DNA of 64,000 bases. It comes from CAZFVY01 sp964522665 (GTDB lineage: Bacteria > Verrucomicrobiota > Verrucomicrobiia > Limisphaerales > CAZFVY01). Shown one piece after another: positions 45,259-53,712 of this stretch. Both the position numbers and the translations under genes were made by a program. Location of the stretch: assembly GCA_964522665.1 (NCBI GenBank), contig CAZFVY010000011.1, forward strand, positions 31,152-95,151, in the 5' to 3' direction. A model generated the notes under the pieces. It saw nothing but the letters and a program-made list of their open reading frames with translations, searched no databases and was not told the origin of the DNA. Position 1 is the stretch's first letter. Each line of letters opens with the position of its first letter.

Positions 45259-45885
45259 GTGGAAACCTCGGTATCAATCGTGGAAGACAACGCCGAACTT
45301 CGGGAGAGCATCGCGCGGTGGCTTTCCGGGGCGAAGGGGATTCGACTTCTCAGCGCTTACCCGACCGCGGAAGAGGCGTTGGAACATTTGCCCCACGATC
45401 ATCCGCAGGTCGTGTTGATGGATATCAATCTCCCGCGGATGAGCGGCATTGAATGCGTGCGCCGGCTCAAAACGGTCGCGCCCGGGATTTTGGTGGTGAT
45501 GCTGACGGTGTACGAGGACAGCCAGCAGATTTTTCAGGCGCTGACGGCGGGCGCCTGCGGCTACCTGGTCAAGCGCGTCGCGCCCGACGAATTGCTGGAG
45601 GCCATCCAGGAGGTCCATCGCGGCGGTTCGCCGATGTCGAGCCACATCGCGCGGAAGGTCGTGCAGTCATTTCAGCAGATCGCGGGCCACGCCGCGGGGA
45701 CCGAAGGGCTTTCGCACCGGGAGGCCGAGGTGCTCGATTACCTCGCGAAAGGCTGCACTTACAAGCAGATCGCGGACGAATTGCGGATCAGCATGGAGAC
45801 GGTGCGAACCTACATCCGGCGAATTTACGAGAAACTGCACGTCCGTTCCCGCACGGAGGCGGTCGTAAAATACTTGGGCAAGTGA
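45259..45885 (+). CDS. NarL/LuxR-type response regulator
   Basis: 208 aa from GTG at 45259, giving the standard NarL length; the open frame extends upstream to 45097 but the added residues (many R, G, P) are not domain-like. The receiver domain has VEDN, D55 in LMDINLP and K105 in GYLVKR. The LuxR helix-turn-helix is LSHREAEVLDYLAKGC followed by YKQIADELRISMETVRTYI. It is a close paralog of the regulator at 22367. Its likely kinase partner, 45943-49083, lies tail to tail 57 bases away on the opposite strand, and the divergent neighbour is a LamG surface protein that may be a target. Confidence 0.9.
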   Translation: METSVSIVEDNAELRESIARWLSGAKGIRLLSAYPTAEEALEHLPHDHPQVVLMDINLPRMSGIECVRRLKTVAPGILVVMLTVYEDSQQIFQALTAGACGYLVKRVAPDELLEAIQEVHRGGSPMSSHIARKVVQSFQQIAGHAAGTEGLSHREAEVLDYLAKGCTYKQIADELRISMETVRTYIRRIYEKLHVRSRTEAVVKYLGK

Positions 45886-45942
45886 GCCTGAAACCGGGCG
45901 GCGAGGCGCCCCCCATCGCCGGTTTCCGGGCGAACGGCGCCG

Positions 45943-48900
45943 TCAGTTACGTTGGGCGCCATGGGCGGCGAGCGCGACGCTGATGGTAATGCGGGTTCCC
46001 CGATCGGGCCGGGTGACCAATTCAAAACGGCCGCCAGCTTCTTCAATCCGCTTCCGCATATTCGAAAGGCCGCAGCCCTGCCGGCCGGCGCCCGAGACAC
46101 CGTGCCCGTTGGCGGGGCGCGCGTCGGCGAGGGGGGCGGTGAAGCCGCGGCCATTGTCTTCGATGCCAATGACGAGGAGCGAGGCGCGCAGTTGGAGCCG
46201 GATGCGAACTTCGGACGCGCCGGAGTGTTTCAAGATATTGGTCAGCGCCTCTTTGACGGTCAGGTAGACGTTGTGGCGGAAGTCAGTCGGCACCGGGACG
46301 TGGGGCAGGTCGGTCGGGATTTCCAATCGGCAGATAATGTCGGTCTTTTGAAAGTATTCGGCCGCGTGTTGGCAGATATATGTGGCCAAACCGTCCAACG
46401 AATCGTTTTGCGGGCTGACGGCCCAGACAATCTCATCCAGGCCGCGGAGTAGTTCGCGCGCTGTTTGGGAGATGTTCTCGATCTCCACGGCGGCGCGCGC
46501 GGGTTCGTGGAGGTCCCGTTTGGCGACGCCGCTCAAAAAGGAGATTTTAGTCAGCTTTGCGCCGATTTCGTCGTGCATATCCTGGGCGATGCGGGCGCGT
46601 TCCTTTTCGACGGCGTGTTGCTGTTGCAACCTTTCGAGCTTGCGTTTCATCTTGCGCCCGGAGATGACGCGCGCAGCTCCGCCGACGATCGCGGTGAAGA
46701 GCAGGCCACTGAGCGCGACAAACCACCAGCGCTTCCAAAACGGAGGAATGACCCGCAGCGCGAGCGGTTGGGCGATCTCGTTCCAAAGACCGTCATTGTT
46801 ACAGGCCATGACCCGAAACCAATAGTCGCCGGTCGGGACTTCGGTGTAGGTCGCGGCGCGATTGACACCGGCGTCCACCCACTCCTGGTCGTAGCCGATG
46901 AGTTGGTACTTGAAGCGGACCTTTTCCGGCGCGACGAAGCTCAGCGCGGTGTACTGAAACTCAAGGCGATGATTGCCAGGGAAAATCAGCAGCGGCGCCG
47001 GTTTTGGCGTCGCGGGAGTTCCCGCGACCGTTACGGCTGGCGCTTCCGCCCGCAGCGCCCGCGATAATTCGACCCGTCGTCCGTCGATGACCAACCGCTC
47101 GAGCCAGACGGGCGGAGGGGTTGGATTGGGCCGTACGTTGGCCGGATCAACGACGACGAGGCCGTTGACCGTCGAGAACCATAATTTGCCGTCCCGCGTC
47201 TTCAGGCCGGCGGGGCAAAACCCGCCGGTGCATTCCAATCCCAGCATGCCTTCTTCCTTGCCGTACAGAATCGGGTTCAGGCCGCCGCGGTGGCCGTCGA
47301 AGGCCGCCTCCAGTTCGAGTCTGCGCACGCGGATGATTCCCTTATTGGACCCGAGCCAGAAGTCGCCCCGGGCGTCCTGCAAGATTTGCGACACAACATT
47401 GTCCGGCAAACCGTCGGCGGCCGCCACGCTGGTGATGACGCCGCGTTTCCACCGGCTCAGGCCGCCGCCGCCGGTGCCGATGTAGAGCGCGCCATCACGC
47501 GCGTCGTAAAGGGTCCGGATCGATTCGCTCAAGAGGCCGTCTTCGCGCGTGAAGTTCGTCCAGTAGTCGTGATGGTAACGCAACAATCCGTTGCCGGTCG
47601 TCCCGAACCAGAGGGCGCCTTCCTGATCCTGAATAATCGAGGTCACCGGGATATTGGCGAGGGCGGGCTCCTCCGTCACCGGACCTGGCTGGCCGTCTTT
47701 GCCGAGCTTGAAAAGGCCTTGGTACGCGCCGATCCAAAGCGTCCCGTCACGGTCCTCGCAGAGCGCCAGGATTTTGTCGGAGCCGAGCCCGTTTTCGGTG
47801 GAGAAATGAGTTGATTGCCCTTCCTGGACGCGGAAGAGCCCGTCGCCGAAAGTGCCGATCCAAAACCCGCCGTCGCGACCGGCCAGGAGAGAATAGACGG
47901 CGCTGTTCGAGGGCAGCAGGCCGCTTTCTTTGTAGGCCGCGAACACCCCATTGCGGCCTTGGTTCAAGCCGCCGCCATTGAGGCCGACCCAGACGCCGCC
48001 CGCAGAATTCTCACTCAACGCCAGCACGGTTTCCTGGGTCAACCCGTCCTTCGTGGTGTATGTGGTCAATTGGCGGCGCTTCAGTCGGTTCAGTCCGCCG
48101 CCGTCCGTGCCGACCCAAAGACTGCCTTCGCGGTCCTCAAGCAGGGCGCGGACGGAGTGGTTGGCCAAGCCATCGGCGATCGTGTAAGTGGACCACCGGC
48201 CGCCGCGCAAACGGCTCAGGCCGTGCTCGGCGCCAATCCAAAGGTCGCCCGACCGGCTTTCACAGATCGCGAAGACCTGACCCGCCGCGAGTCCGTTCGC
48301 TTCGCCATAGGCGGTGAGTTTGCCATCCCGGAGGCGAAGCAAATCCGGTTCGGCCTTGCCCATCCAGAGGCTGCCGGCGCGGTCTTCAAAAACGATCCGA
48401 AAGGCCGCCCGGTTAAACAGGCCCTCGGCCAGGTACGTCGAGAGACCGCCGTTCGCGAATTGCGAGATTCGGTTACCGCTGGCGATCCAAAGGCGGTTGG
48501 AGCGATCGACATGCATGCCGTAAACCGCGGGTGACGTCGCGCTCCCGCCCCCGGCCTCGGGCAAGAGACTCAGCCGGCCCTCGGCCCAGCGATTCAGTCC
48601 GCCCTCGGTCCCGATCCAGAGCGTGCCTTGGGCGTCTTCCGCCAGTGAGAGAACCCGATCGCTCAGCAGCCCGTTCGTCATCGTCAACGTCGTAAATGCG
48701 CCGGCTTCGTAACGGCTCAAGCCCCCGCCGTCCGTTCCAATCCAAAGCGCGCCGGTTCGATCCTCGCGCAGGCAGAGAATGCGATCGTTCCCGGGGCCGG
48801 AGGCGCCGCCGGAGGTGAAAACGGTGAACCGCGCGCCGTCGAACCGCGCCAAGCCGCCCAGCGTGCCGACCCAAAGATAGCCGTCGCGAGTTTGAGTAAT

Positions 48901-49083
48901 CGCCGTAACGGTATTTTGAGGCAATCCCTGGTCGGTCTGCCAGAAATCGATCAGATACTCGCTGCCGGCTCCGTGCGCGCGGAGAGTCAAGAAAGCATGC
49001 AAGGCCAAGCAGAACGCGGCCACACGCACGGATTTCTCGTAGGCGGCGCCTACAGCCGCTCGACGTTGACCGGGGGGAGACAC
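45943..49083 (-). CDS. Two-component regulator propeller sensor histidine kinase
   Basis: 1046 aa with a signal segment (VAAFCLALHAFLTLRAHGAG). Periplasmic propeller repeats fill about 50-640 (YLWVGTLGGLARFDG, LWIGTEGGLNRWAEG, FWIGTFGDGLFRVQEG). The Y_Y_Y domain follows (EFQYTALSFVAPEKVRFKYQ, DYWFRVMACNNDGLWNEIA). A transmembrane helix is near 785-805. ERARIAQDMHDEIGAKLTKI contains the phosphorylated histidine (about 835), and the HATPase domain shows KEALTNILKHSGA, IEDNGRGF and GCGLSNMRKR. Same architecture as the kinase at 19270, so the two are paralogs. The ligand is unknown; a polysaccharide product is a reasonable guess. Confidence 0.92.
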   Translation of the reverse strand: MSPPGQRRAAVGAAYEKSVRVAAFCLALHAFLTLRAHGAGSEYLIDFWQTDQGLPQNTVTAITQTRDGYLWVGTLGGLARFDGARFTVFTSGGASGPGNDRILCLREDRTGALWIGTDGGGLSRYEAGAFTTLTMTNGLLSDRVLSLAEDAQGTLWIGTEGGLNRWAEGRLSLLPEAGGGSATSPAVYGMHVDRSNRLWIASGNRISQFANGGLSTYLAEGLFNRAAFRIVFEDRAGSLWMGKAEPDLLRLRDGKLTAYGEANGLAAGQVFAICESRSGDLWIGAEHGLSRLRGGRWSTYTIADGLANHSVRALLEDREGSLWVGTDGGGLNRLKRRQLTTYTTKDGLTQETVLALSENSAGGVWVGLNGGGLNQGRNGVFAAYKESGLLPSNSAVYSLLAGRDGGFWIGTFGDGLFRVQEGQSTHFSTENGLGSDKILALCEDRDGTLWIGAYQGLFKLGKDGQPGPVTEEPALANIPVTSIIQDQEGALWFGTTGNGLLRYHHDYWTNFTREDGLLSESIRTLYDARDGALYIGTGGGGLSRWKRGVITSVAAADGLPDNVVSQILQDARGDFWLGSNKGIIRVRRLELEAAFDGHRGGLNPILYGKEEGMLGLECTGGFCPAGLKTRDGKLWFSTVNGLVVVDPANVRPNPTPPPVWLERLVIDGRRVELSRALRAEAPAVTVAGTPATPKPAPLLIFPGNHRLEFQYTALSFVAPEKVRFKYQLIGYDQEWVDAGVNRAATYTEVPTGDYWFRVMACNNDGLWNEIAQPLALRVIPPFWKRWWFVALSGLLFTAIVGGAARVISGRKMKRKLERLQQQHAVEKERARIAQDMHDEIGAKLTKISFLSGVAKRDLHEPARAAVEIENISQTARELLRGLDEIVWAVSPQNDSLDGLATYICQHAAEYFQKTDIICRLEIPTDLPHVPVPTDFRHNVYLTVKEALTNILKHSGASEVRIRLQLRASLLVIGIEDNGRGFTAPLADARPANGHGVSGAGRQGCGLSNMRKRIEEAGGRFELVTRPDRGTRITISVALAAHGAQRN

Positions 49084-49233
49084 GCTGCCGTTATCGGCCC
49101 GCCGCGCCCGTTTTGCAAGTCAATCGGCGGGCCGCCCGACGGCGTCACGTCGGCCTACTCTCTGGCCACCACTCGGCAGGCGCCGCCCGGGTTTGTCCGG
49201 TCGCGGAGCCGTCCGAAGCGGCCGCCACGCACA

Positions 49234-49494
49234 CTAAAAGAGCGGCGCGATCGGGTCGGGTGATTGAGCGCGGCAGCACCGATTCCAGGCGTCGAGCAGC
49301 TCCTGCTGATGTTGATGCGCCCATTCCAGCACCATCGCGCGCACCCGCGCGGGGGCGTCTCCCGTGACGATTTTCAGCGGTAGAATCTGCACTACCAACT
49401 CGGAGTTTTCGTAGATCGCGTGGAAGCGCGGGGCAAAAGGGCGGATCCCCACCATCCGAATTAAGATTCCGTAGAATTTGGAAACCACTGGCAT
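49234..49494 (-). CDS. DUF4160 domain protein
   Basis: 86 aa. MPVVSKFYGILIRM, PRFHAIYENSELVVQI, LPLKIVTGD and VLEWAHQHQQELLDAWNRCC match DUF4160, small proteins often found next to a DUF2442 gene in mobile or toxin-antitoxin-like pairs. No DUF2442 partner is seen on either side: 49084-49233 and 49495-49823 contain nothing recognisable. Complete, with no truncation, but orphaned. Function unknown. Confidence 0.8.
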   Translation of the reverse strand: MPVVSKFYGILIRMVGIRPFAPRFHAIYENSELVVQILPLKIVTGDAPARVRAMVLEWAHQHQQELLDAWNRCCRAQSPDPIAPLF

Positions 49495-49823
49495 AGGTCA
49501 AATTGTTAGATTGTTTTCGGCGTTGAACGGCGCATTTCATTTCCGCCGTCGAGAAGTTCTTCGCAGGCCGCGTGCCAAGTTTTGATTGAGTCGCAACTCA
49601 TTATATTCGTGTGCGTTAAGAATTCAGCGAGGTCCGCGCGGGGTGCGCAACGCTTCGCGCTTGGGATTCAGCCGTCCCGAAAGCGGGACGAGGAAGAGAG
49701 GAAAAACGGCAAGACTTTCAGGACGCCTCGCGTCGGAGACGGAGCGCTTAAACGGATCGCAACGTGGCGTGGGGGGCGCCCGCGAAATCGAGAACGCCCG
49801 CGCGGATAGGCGCCGGCGCCGGC
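49495..49823. other. 329-bp gap without a recognised gene
   Basis: Frames here have low-complexity, arginine-rich translations and no family motif. GTCCCG and CGGGAC around AAAG (about 49674-49689) form a small 6-bp hairpin. Near 49807-49826 a GC palindrome (GGCGCCGGCGCC core) sits at the 3' end of the flagellar-like pseudogene and could serve as its terminator. Nothing else is visible. Confidence 0.5.
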
Positions 49824-50028
49824 CTACGCCACCATGTCCAGCAGGTAGCCGGTGGTTTTGTCGCTGGCTTTCATCGCGGTGGCGTTCGCCTCAAAGCCAA
49901 GTTTGCTCTCGTCAACTCCGACCAAGTGACGGACGGAAAGATCGCCTGACGCGATCGCGCGCGCATGGCGGTTAAGGCTTTCCGCCGAGCGTTGCATCCC
50001 GTCGAGGGAGGTGGCGGTTCGCGTTCAT
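49824..50028 (-). pseudogene. Flagellar rod/hook C-terminal-like mini-gene, frameshifted
   Basis: On the minus strand, ATG at 50028 opens MNA and then goes out of frame. Removing one A in the run GCGAACC restores a 67-codon frame: MNATATSLDGMQRSAESLNR, then SVRHLVGVDESKLGFEAN and ATAMKASDKTTGYLLDMVA before a TAG. The end resembles the C-terminal helix of flagellar rod and hook proteins (FEANATAMK, then LLDM), and the start resembles their N-terminal helix, but the middle is missing. Either a real miniature family with a one-base frameshift or a sequencing error; without the fix, the last 57 codons from the ATG at 49997 remain open. Confidence 0.55.
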
Positions 50029-50280
50029 CGGGAATGAATGTACCATAATTGCGCTCCGTTCGCAATGCCGAACCCCCGTTCACGTCCTGACTCCGCTGAG
50101 GGCGCGTCGGGCCGTGGCGGGGCGCAACCCATTGCAAATGTCTGAGCTGAGGGTAGGTTATGGTTAGCTGGCCCACCGCTTAGGGCCAAGGCGGGGCGAC
50201 CCATGAATACCAAGAATCGGCCATGTTCAAGTTCTAGGGAGAGGCTCGCGTCCCGTCGCGTCGCTCGACGGCTTGGTTCG

Positions 50281-51717
50281 ATGGGTCCATTTACGCTTTT
50301 TCAAGATCACGGGCGGCGAGCGTGGGCGGCGCTGTTGGCGACGCTCGTGGCGAGTTGGGTCGGTTTCGCCGCGCCGGTGGCGCGCGCGGAATGGCAATAC
50401 CAGCCGCTCCTCTCCTTCGGATTTCCGAAGGTCTCCGGCGGGAACCCGCAGGGAAAACTGCTTGAGGGTGTGGACGGCGCGCTGTACGGAACCACTTACG
50501 CCGGCGGAAGCAATTTCGCCGGGACGGTTTTCCGGATCAACAAGGACGGGACCGGGGCCGCCGCCCTGCTTCATTTTGCCTACACCAACGGGAGTTACCC
50601 GACCGCTGGGCTGGTCGCGGGGCCGGATGGAAAGCTTTATGGGACCACGACGAGCGGCGGGCCAGGCGGCGGCGGGACCGTGTTCCGCCTCTCGCCGGAC
50701 GGAAGCGGCTTTAGCCTGCTTCACGCGTTCGCGATGGGTGACGGAATGAATCCGCAATCCAGCCTGGTTTGGGGCGATGGGGGGATGCTTTTTGGAACAA
50801 CTTACAGCGGCGGCGCCGGGAACGGCGGAACCCTGTATCGCCTCAGCGCGGACGGGAGCGGCTATTCCGTTTTGCGCGGTTTTTCCACCGTCGGCGCGGA
50901 CGGGCGGAACCCGGCGGGCGGGCTGCTGGTCGGGAGTGACGGCCGACTTTACGGAACAACCTATTATGGCGGGTCGGCGAACGGCGGAACCGTCTTCACG
51001 CTCAAACAGGATGGCAGCGGTTATATCGCGCTGCGGAGCTTCTCGTTCGCGGGCGGAGATGGCGTTTACCCGCGCGGAGAGTTGATCGAAGGCGGCGATG
51101 GGACGGTTTACGGCACGACCTATTCGGACGGTGTCGGATTCGCCGGTATCGTATATCGGATGCTCAAAGACGGGAGCGGATTCTTAGCCCTGCACCGATT
51201 TACGGGAATTGGAGGAGACGGACGCTCCCCGGCGGTGGGATTAGCTTCGGTCGGCGGCGGGGTCTTGCTCGGCACGACCTACTATGGTGGCGCCAACGCG
51301 GGCGGCACGATTTTTCAGATAAACGGCGATGGCAGCGGTTACGCCATCTTGCGGTCATTCTCCGGCGCGGGAGGCGACGGGCAGAATCCCGGTTCCGGAC
51401 TGGCGCTCGGCGACGATGGCGCGCTCTACGGAATGACGGTCGCCGGCGGAGACAACGGGGAGGGGATCGTCTTCCGATTGGTTCCCCCCGTGGCGCCGCC
51501 GCCGCGGATGGTCTCCGCGACGATTGTTCCCGGAGGCGTCGCGGTGCGTTTCACCAGCGTTCCCGGTTCGAACAACCAACTCCAGCGGGCGGAGGCAATG
51601 GCCGGAAGTTGGTTAACGCTGACGAATATTCCGGCGCCCGCGAGCGGTGCCGTTGACTTCACGGACGCGACGCCCTCGCGCAATGGTTTTTATCGGGTCG
51701 TGCGCGTCGCGCCGTAG
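50281..51717 (+). CDS. Gloeo/Verruco (GloVer) repeat exported protein
   Basis: 478 aa from the ATG at 50281, giving a signal peptide (RAWAALLATLVASWVGFAAP, then VARAEW); an earlier in-frame ATG at 50203 is less likely. About eight to nine repeats of roughly 45 residues follow, each with GTTYYGG, GGTVFTLKQDGSGY and a LRSFS type strand, and GADGRNPAGGLL-like turns. This is the GloVer tandem repeat found almost only in verrucomicrobial and cyanobacterial exported proteins. The C-terminal 65 residues (GGVAVRFTSVPGSNNQLQRA, then GFYRVVRVAP) form a separate shared module. Surface or secreted, function unknown. Confidence 0.87.
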   Translation: MGPFTLFQDHGRRAWAALLATLVASWVGFAAPVARAEWQYQPLLSFGFPKVSGGNPQGKLLEGVDGALYGTTYAGGSNFAGTVFRINKDGTGAAALLHFAYTNGSYPTAGLVAGPDGKLYGTTTSGGPGGGGTVFRLSPDGSGFSLLHAFAMGDGMNPQSSLVWGDGGMLFGTTYSGGAGNGGTLYRLSADGSGYSVLRGFSTVGADGRNPAGGLLVGSDGRLYGTTYYGGSANGGTVFTLKQDGSGYIALRSFSFAGGDGVYPRGELIEGGDGTVYGTTYSDGVGFAGIVYRMLKDGSGFLALHRFTGIGGDGRSPAVGLASVGGGVLLGTTYYGGANAGGTIFQINGDGSGYAILRSFSGAGGDGQNPGSGLALGDDGALYGMTVAGGDNGEGIVFRLVPPVAPPPRMVSATIVPGGVAVRFTSVPGSNNQLQRAEAMAGSWLTLTNIPAPASGAVDFTDATPSRNGFYRVVRVAP

Positions 51718-51796
51718 CAGCCGCGACCAGTGAAATTGTGCCGGCGAGCGCGAATTTTCGCTTTTCCGGGATTCTTCCCTGGCGTAGCCTGTTGCC

Positions 51797-51928
51797 ATGT
51801 TATCCGGCCCTTCGTCCCACTCCTGTGGCTGTGGTGAGCCGTTGACTCGCTGGCGCGTTTTAAAATCGTCTGTTGGCGCCGCGGCGGTTTGCGAAGCCTG
51901 TTCGTCCACCGCTGCCCGCAGGTTCTAA
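51797..51928 (+). CDS. Putative 43-residue CxC/CxxC small zinc-binding protein
   Basis: An ATG at 51797 opens a 43-codon frame ending in TAA at 51926. Cysteines fall at 10, 12, 32 and 35: CGCGEPLTRWR and VCEACSSTAARR. Two cysteine knuckles spaced by about 20 residues look like a tiny zinc ribbon. There is no clear Shine-Dalgarno and no neighbour that implies a role, so a chance frame is possible. It is in the 284-bp gap between the GloVer and LRR genes; no other gene seen there. Confidence 0.35.
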   Translation: MLSGPSSHSCGCGEPLTRWRVLKSSVGAAAVCEACSSTAARRF

Positions 51929-52001
51929 TCGGAGCCGAGGTGAGCGCCGCATCATTCCGCAACATCAGCAGAATCGCAGTATCGAAGAATCGTTAGAAAG
52001 T

Positions 52002-52850
52002 ATGCGAAGAATCCGTTTGATAAGCGTCGGTCATTTTATTCCGCTTTGCCTCGCCGCCACCGTCATGGCGCAGGCGCCACCGGCGGAAACCTCGATCTTT
52101 CCGGACAAGAACCTCGAAGCGGCGGTGCGCAAATTCGTCTTCGACAAACGCGACAACAACAAGCCGTTGACGGAAGCCGACGTGGTCAGCCTCTCGACGA
52201 TTCAGGCCAACGGCGCCGGCATCACGAATCTGGCCGGCTTGGAGAAATGCGAAAGCCTCGCGTCGCTCGACCTCGCGCGGAACAAGATCGCTGATTTGAG
52301 GCCGATTCAAAAGCTGACGCGCATTCAGTACCTGAACCTCGCGCAAAACCAGATCGAGGATTTGGCGCCGCTGGGCGGCATCATCGCGCTTCAGTATATA
52401 GAACTCTCCGCCAACCGGGTGAAAGACCTCCGGCCGTTGAATTCGCTGACGAATCTGGCCTCGTTGTACCTGGCGACCAATCAAGTGAGCGACCTCACGC
52501 CGATCCTGAAATTGCCGCGGCTTACCTCGCTTTATCTGGACGCGAACCGGGTCAAGAGCATTGAGGGAATCAACGCGTTGAAGTCGCTTTCCACCTTGTC
52601 CCTGAACCAGAACTCGGTCGCGGATCTCGCGCCGTTGCAGGGCTTGACGGGACTTTACTATCTCTTTTTGGAGAATAACCGGATTCGCGATTTGACGCCG
52701 CTCGTCGAGATGGCGCGCAAAGATTTTGAAGGCGAGAAACGTTTTGCCCCGTTTCTGAACTTGTACTTGAAGGGGAACCGGCTTGGATTCGGGAGCAAGG
52801 GAGGGCAGATCGCCCGGCTCAAGGAGTACGGCGTCCGCCTCTCGGAGTAG
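52002..52850 (+). CDS. Exported leucine-rich repeat protein
   Basis: 282 aa from the ATG at 52002. The signal peptide is LISVGHFIPLCLAATVMAQA. A short cap (IFPDKNLEAAVRKFVFDK) precedes about eight internalin-type LRRs of about 22 residues (LASLDLARNKIADLRPIQKL, QYIELSANRVKDLRPLNSL, LYLDANRVKSIEGINALKSL), then a closing segment. The pattern L-x-x-L-x-L-x-x-N-x-I-x-D-L fits the bacterial LRR cap family. Likely extracytoplasmic protein-protein binding. The stop is 3 bases before the methyltransferase GTG, so the two may be cotranscribed. Confidence 0.88.
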   Translation: MRRIRLISVGHFIPLCLAATVMAQAPPAETSIFPDKNLEAAVRKFVFDKRDNNKPLTEADVVSLSTIQANGAGITNLAGLEKCESLASLDLARNKIADLRPIQKLTRIQYLNLAQNQIEDLAPLGGIIALQYIELSANRVKDLRPLNSLTNLASLYLATNQVSDLTPILKLPRLTSLYLDANRVKSIEGINALKSLSTLSLNQNSVADLAPLQGLTGLYYLFLENNRIRDLTPLVEMARKDFEGEKRFAPFLNLYLKGNRLGFGSKGGQIARLKEYGVRLSE

Positions 52851-52853
52851 CCC

Positions 52854-53660
52854 GTGGCGGACCCGGCCCACGAACACAATCGCCGCGCCTGGGATGATCG
52901 AGTCCGCCGCCGCGCGCGGCACACCAAATCGGTCTTAGCCAAGGATCTCAAGGACCCGCTCCCGATCCTTGATCCGGAAGGCTGGCTTGGGGGAAACGTC
53001 GTTGGCCGGCGCGCTTTGTGTCTGGCGAGCGGTGGCGGACTCCAAAGCGCGCTCCTTGCCGCCGCCGGCGCCGAAGTCACGGTGGTTGACCTTAGCCCGG
53101 CGATGCTCGAATTGGACCAACGCGTCGCCGCGGAACACGGATTCGCCATCCGAATCGTCGAAGGCTCGATGGATGACTTAAACATGTTGGCGCCGGCGAG
53201 TTTCAACCTAGTCCTCCAGCCCGTGAGCACGTGTTACGTGGGGGACCTGGGAGCCGTTTATCGCGAGGTGGCGCGGGTGTGCGCACCCGGCGCCGTTTAC
53301 GTCAGCCAGCACAAACAACCGGCCAGCCTCCAAGCCGGCGCAACGCCGGCCTCCCAAGGTTACGTCATCCATGAACCCTACTATCGTCGCGGTCCGTTGC
53401 CGCCGATCCTCTCCAGTTGCGAGCATCGCGAGGCGGACACGCGGGAGTATCTGCACCGGTGGGAGGAACTTGTTGGCGGACTTTGCCGCAGTGGCTTCGT
53501 CATCGAGGACGCCGTTGAGCCGCGCCAAGCCAGGCCGAGCGCCGCGCCGGGCGATTTTGGGCATCGGAGCCTGTATCTGCCGCCCTATATAAAACTGAAG
53601 GCGCGGAGGGTTGGGGCGATCGCCGGGTCGGCGCCGGTCTCACTTTTGTGGTCGAAATGA
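52854..53660 (+). CDS. Class I SAM-dependent methyltransferase
   Basis: 268 aa starting at GTG 52854, 3 bases after the LRR gene. Motif I is RALCLASGGGLQSALLAAAG, followed by VTVVDLSPAML and EGSMDDLNMLAPASFNLVLQ, the SAM pocket and acidic loop. The C-terminal part has SQHKQPASL, PYYRRGPLPP and DFGHRSLYLPPYI, seen in a family of unassigned methyltransferases of PVC and cyanobacterial genomes. Cytoplasmic. Substrate unknown; the neighbours (LRR, unknown exported protein) do not help. Confidence 0.87.
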   Translation: MADPAHEHNRRAWDDRVRRRARHTKSVLAKDLKDPLPILDPEGWLGGNVVGRRALCLASGGGLQSALLAAAGAEVTVVDLSPAMLELDQRVAAEHGFAIRIVEGSMDDLNMLAPASFNLVLQPVSTCYVGDLGAVYREVARVCAPGAVYVSQHKQPASLQAGATPASQGYVIHEPYYRRGPLPPILSSCEHREADTREYLHRWEELVGGLCRSGFVIEDAVEPRQARPSAAPGDFGHRSLYLPPYIKLKARRVGAIAGSAPVSLLWSK

Positions 53661-53712
53661 GTGGCCGTCATTGTGTTGCCGACCGTGCGCTTCTCGCGCT
53701 AATCTGGCTCCC

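Noticed and set aside
50450..51440. Periodic DNA that looks like a repeat or CRISPR-like array.
   Set aside because: The period is about 135 bases and translates to GloVer repeats; there are no identical short repeats with unique spacers.
53334..53350. Perfect hairpin GCCGGCG-CAA-CGCCGGC inside the methyltransferase gene, resembling a palindromic element inserted in frame.
   Set aside because: The encoded SLQAGATPASQGY stretch fits between conserved parts (SQHKQPASL and PYYRRGPLPP) at the spacing I expect for the family, so there is no sign of extra length.
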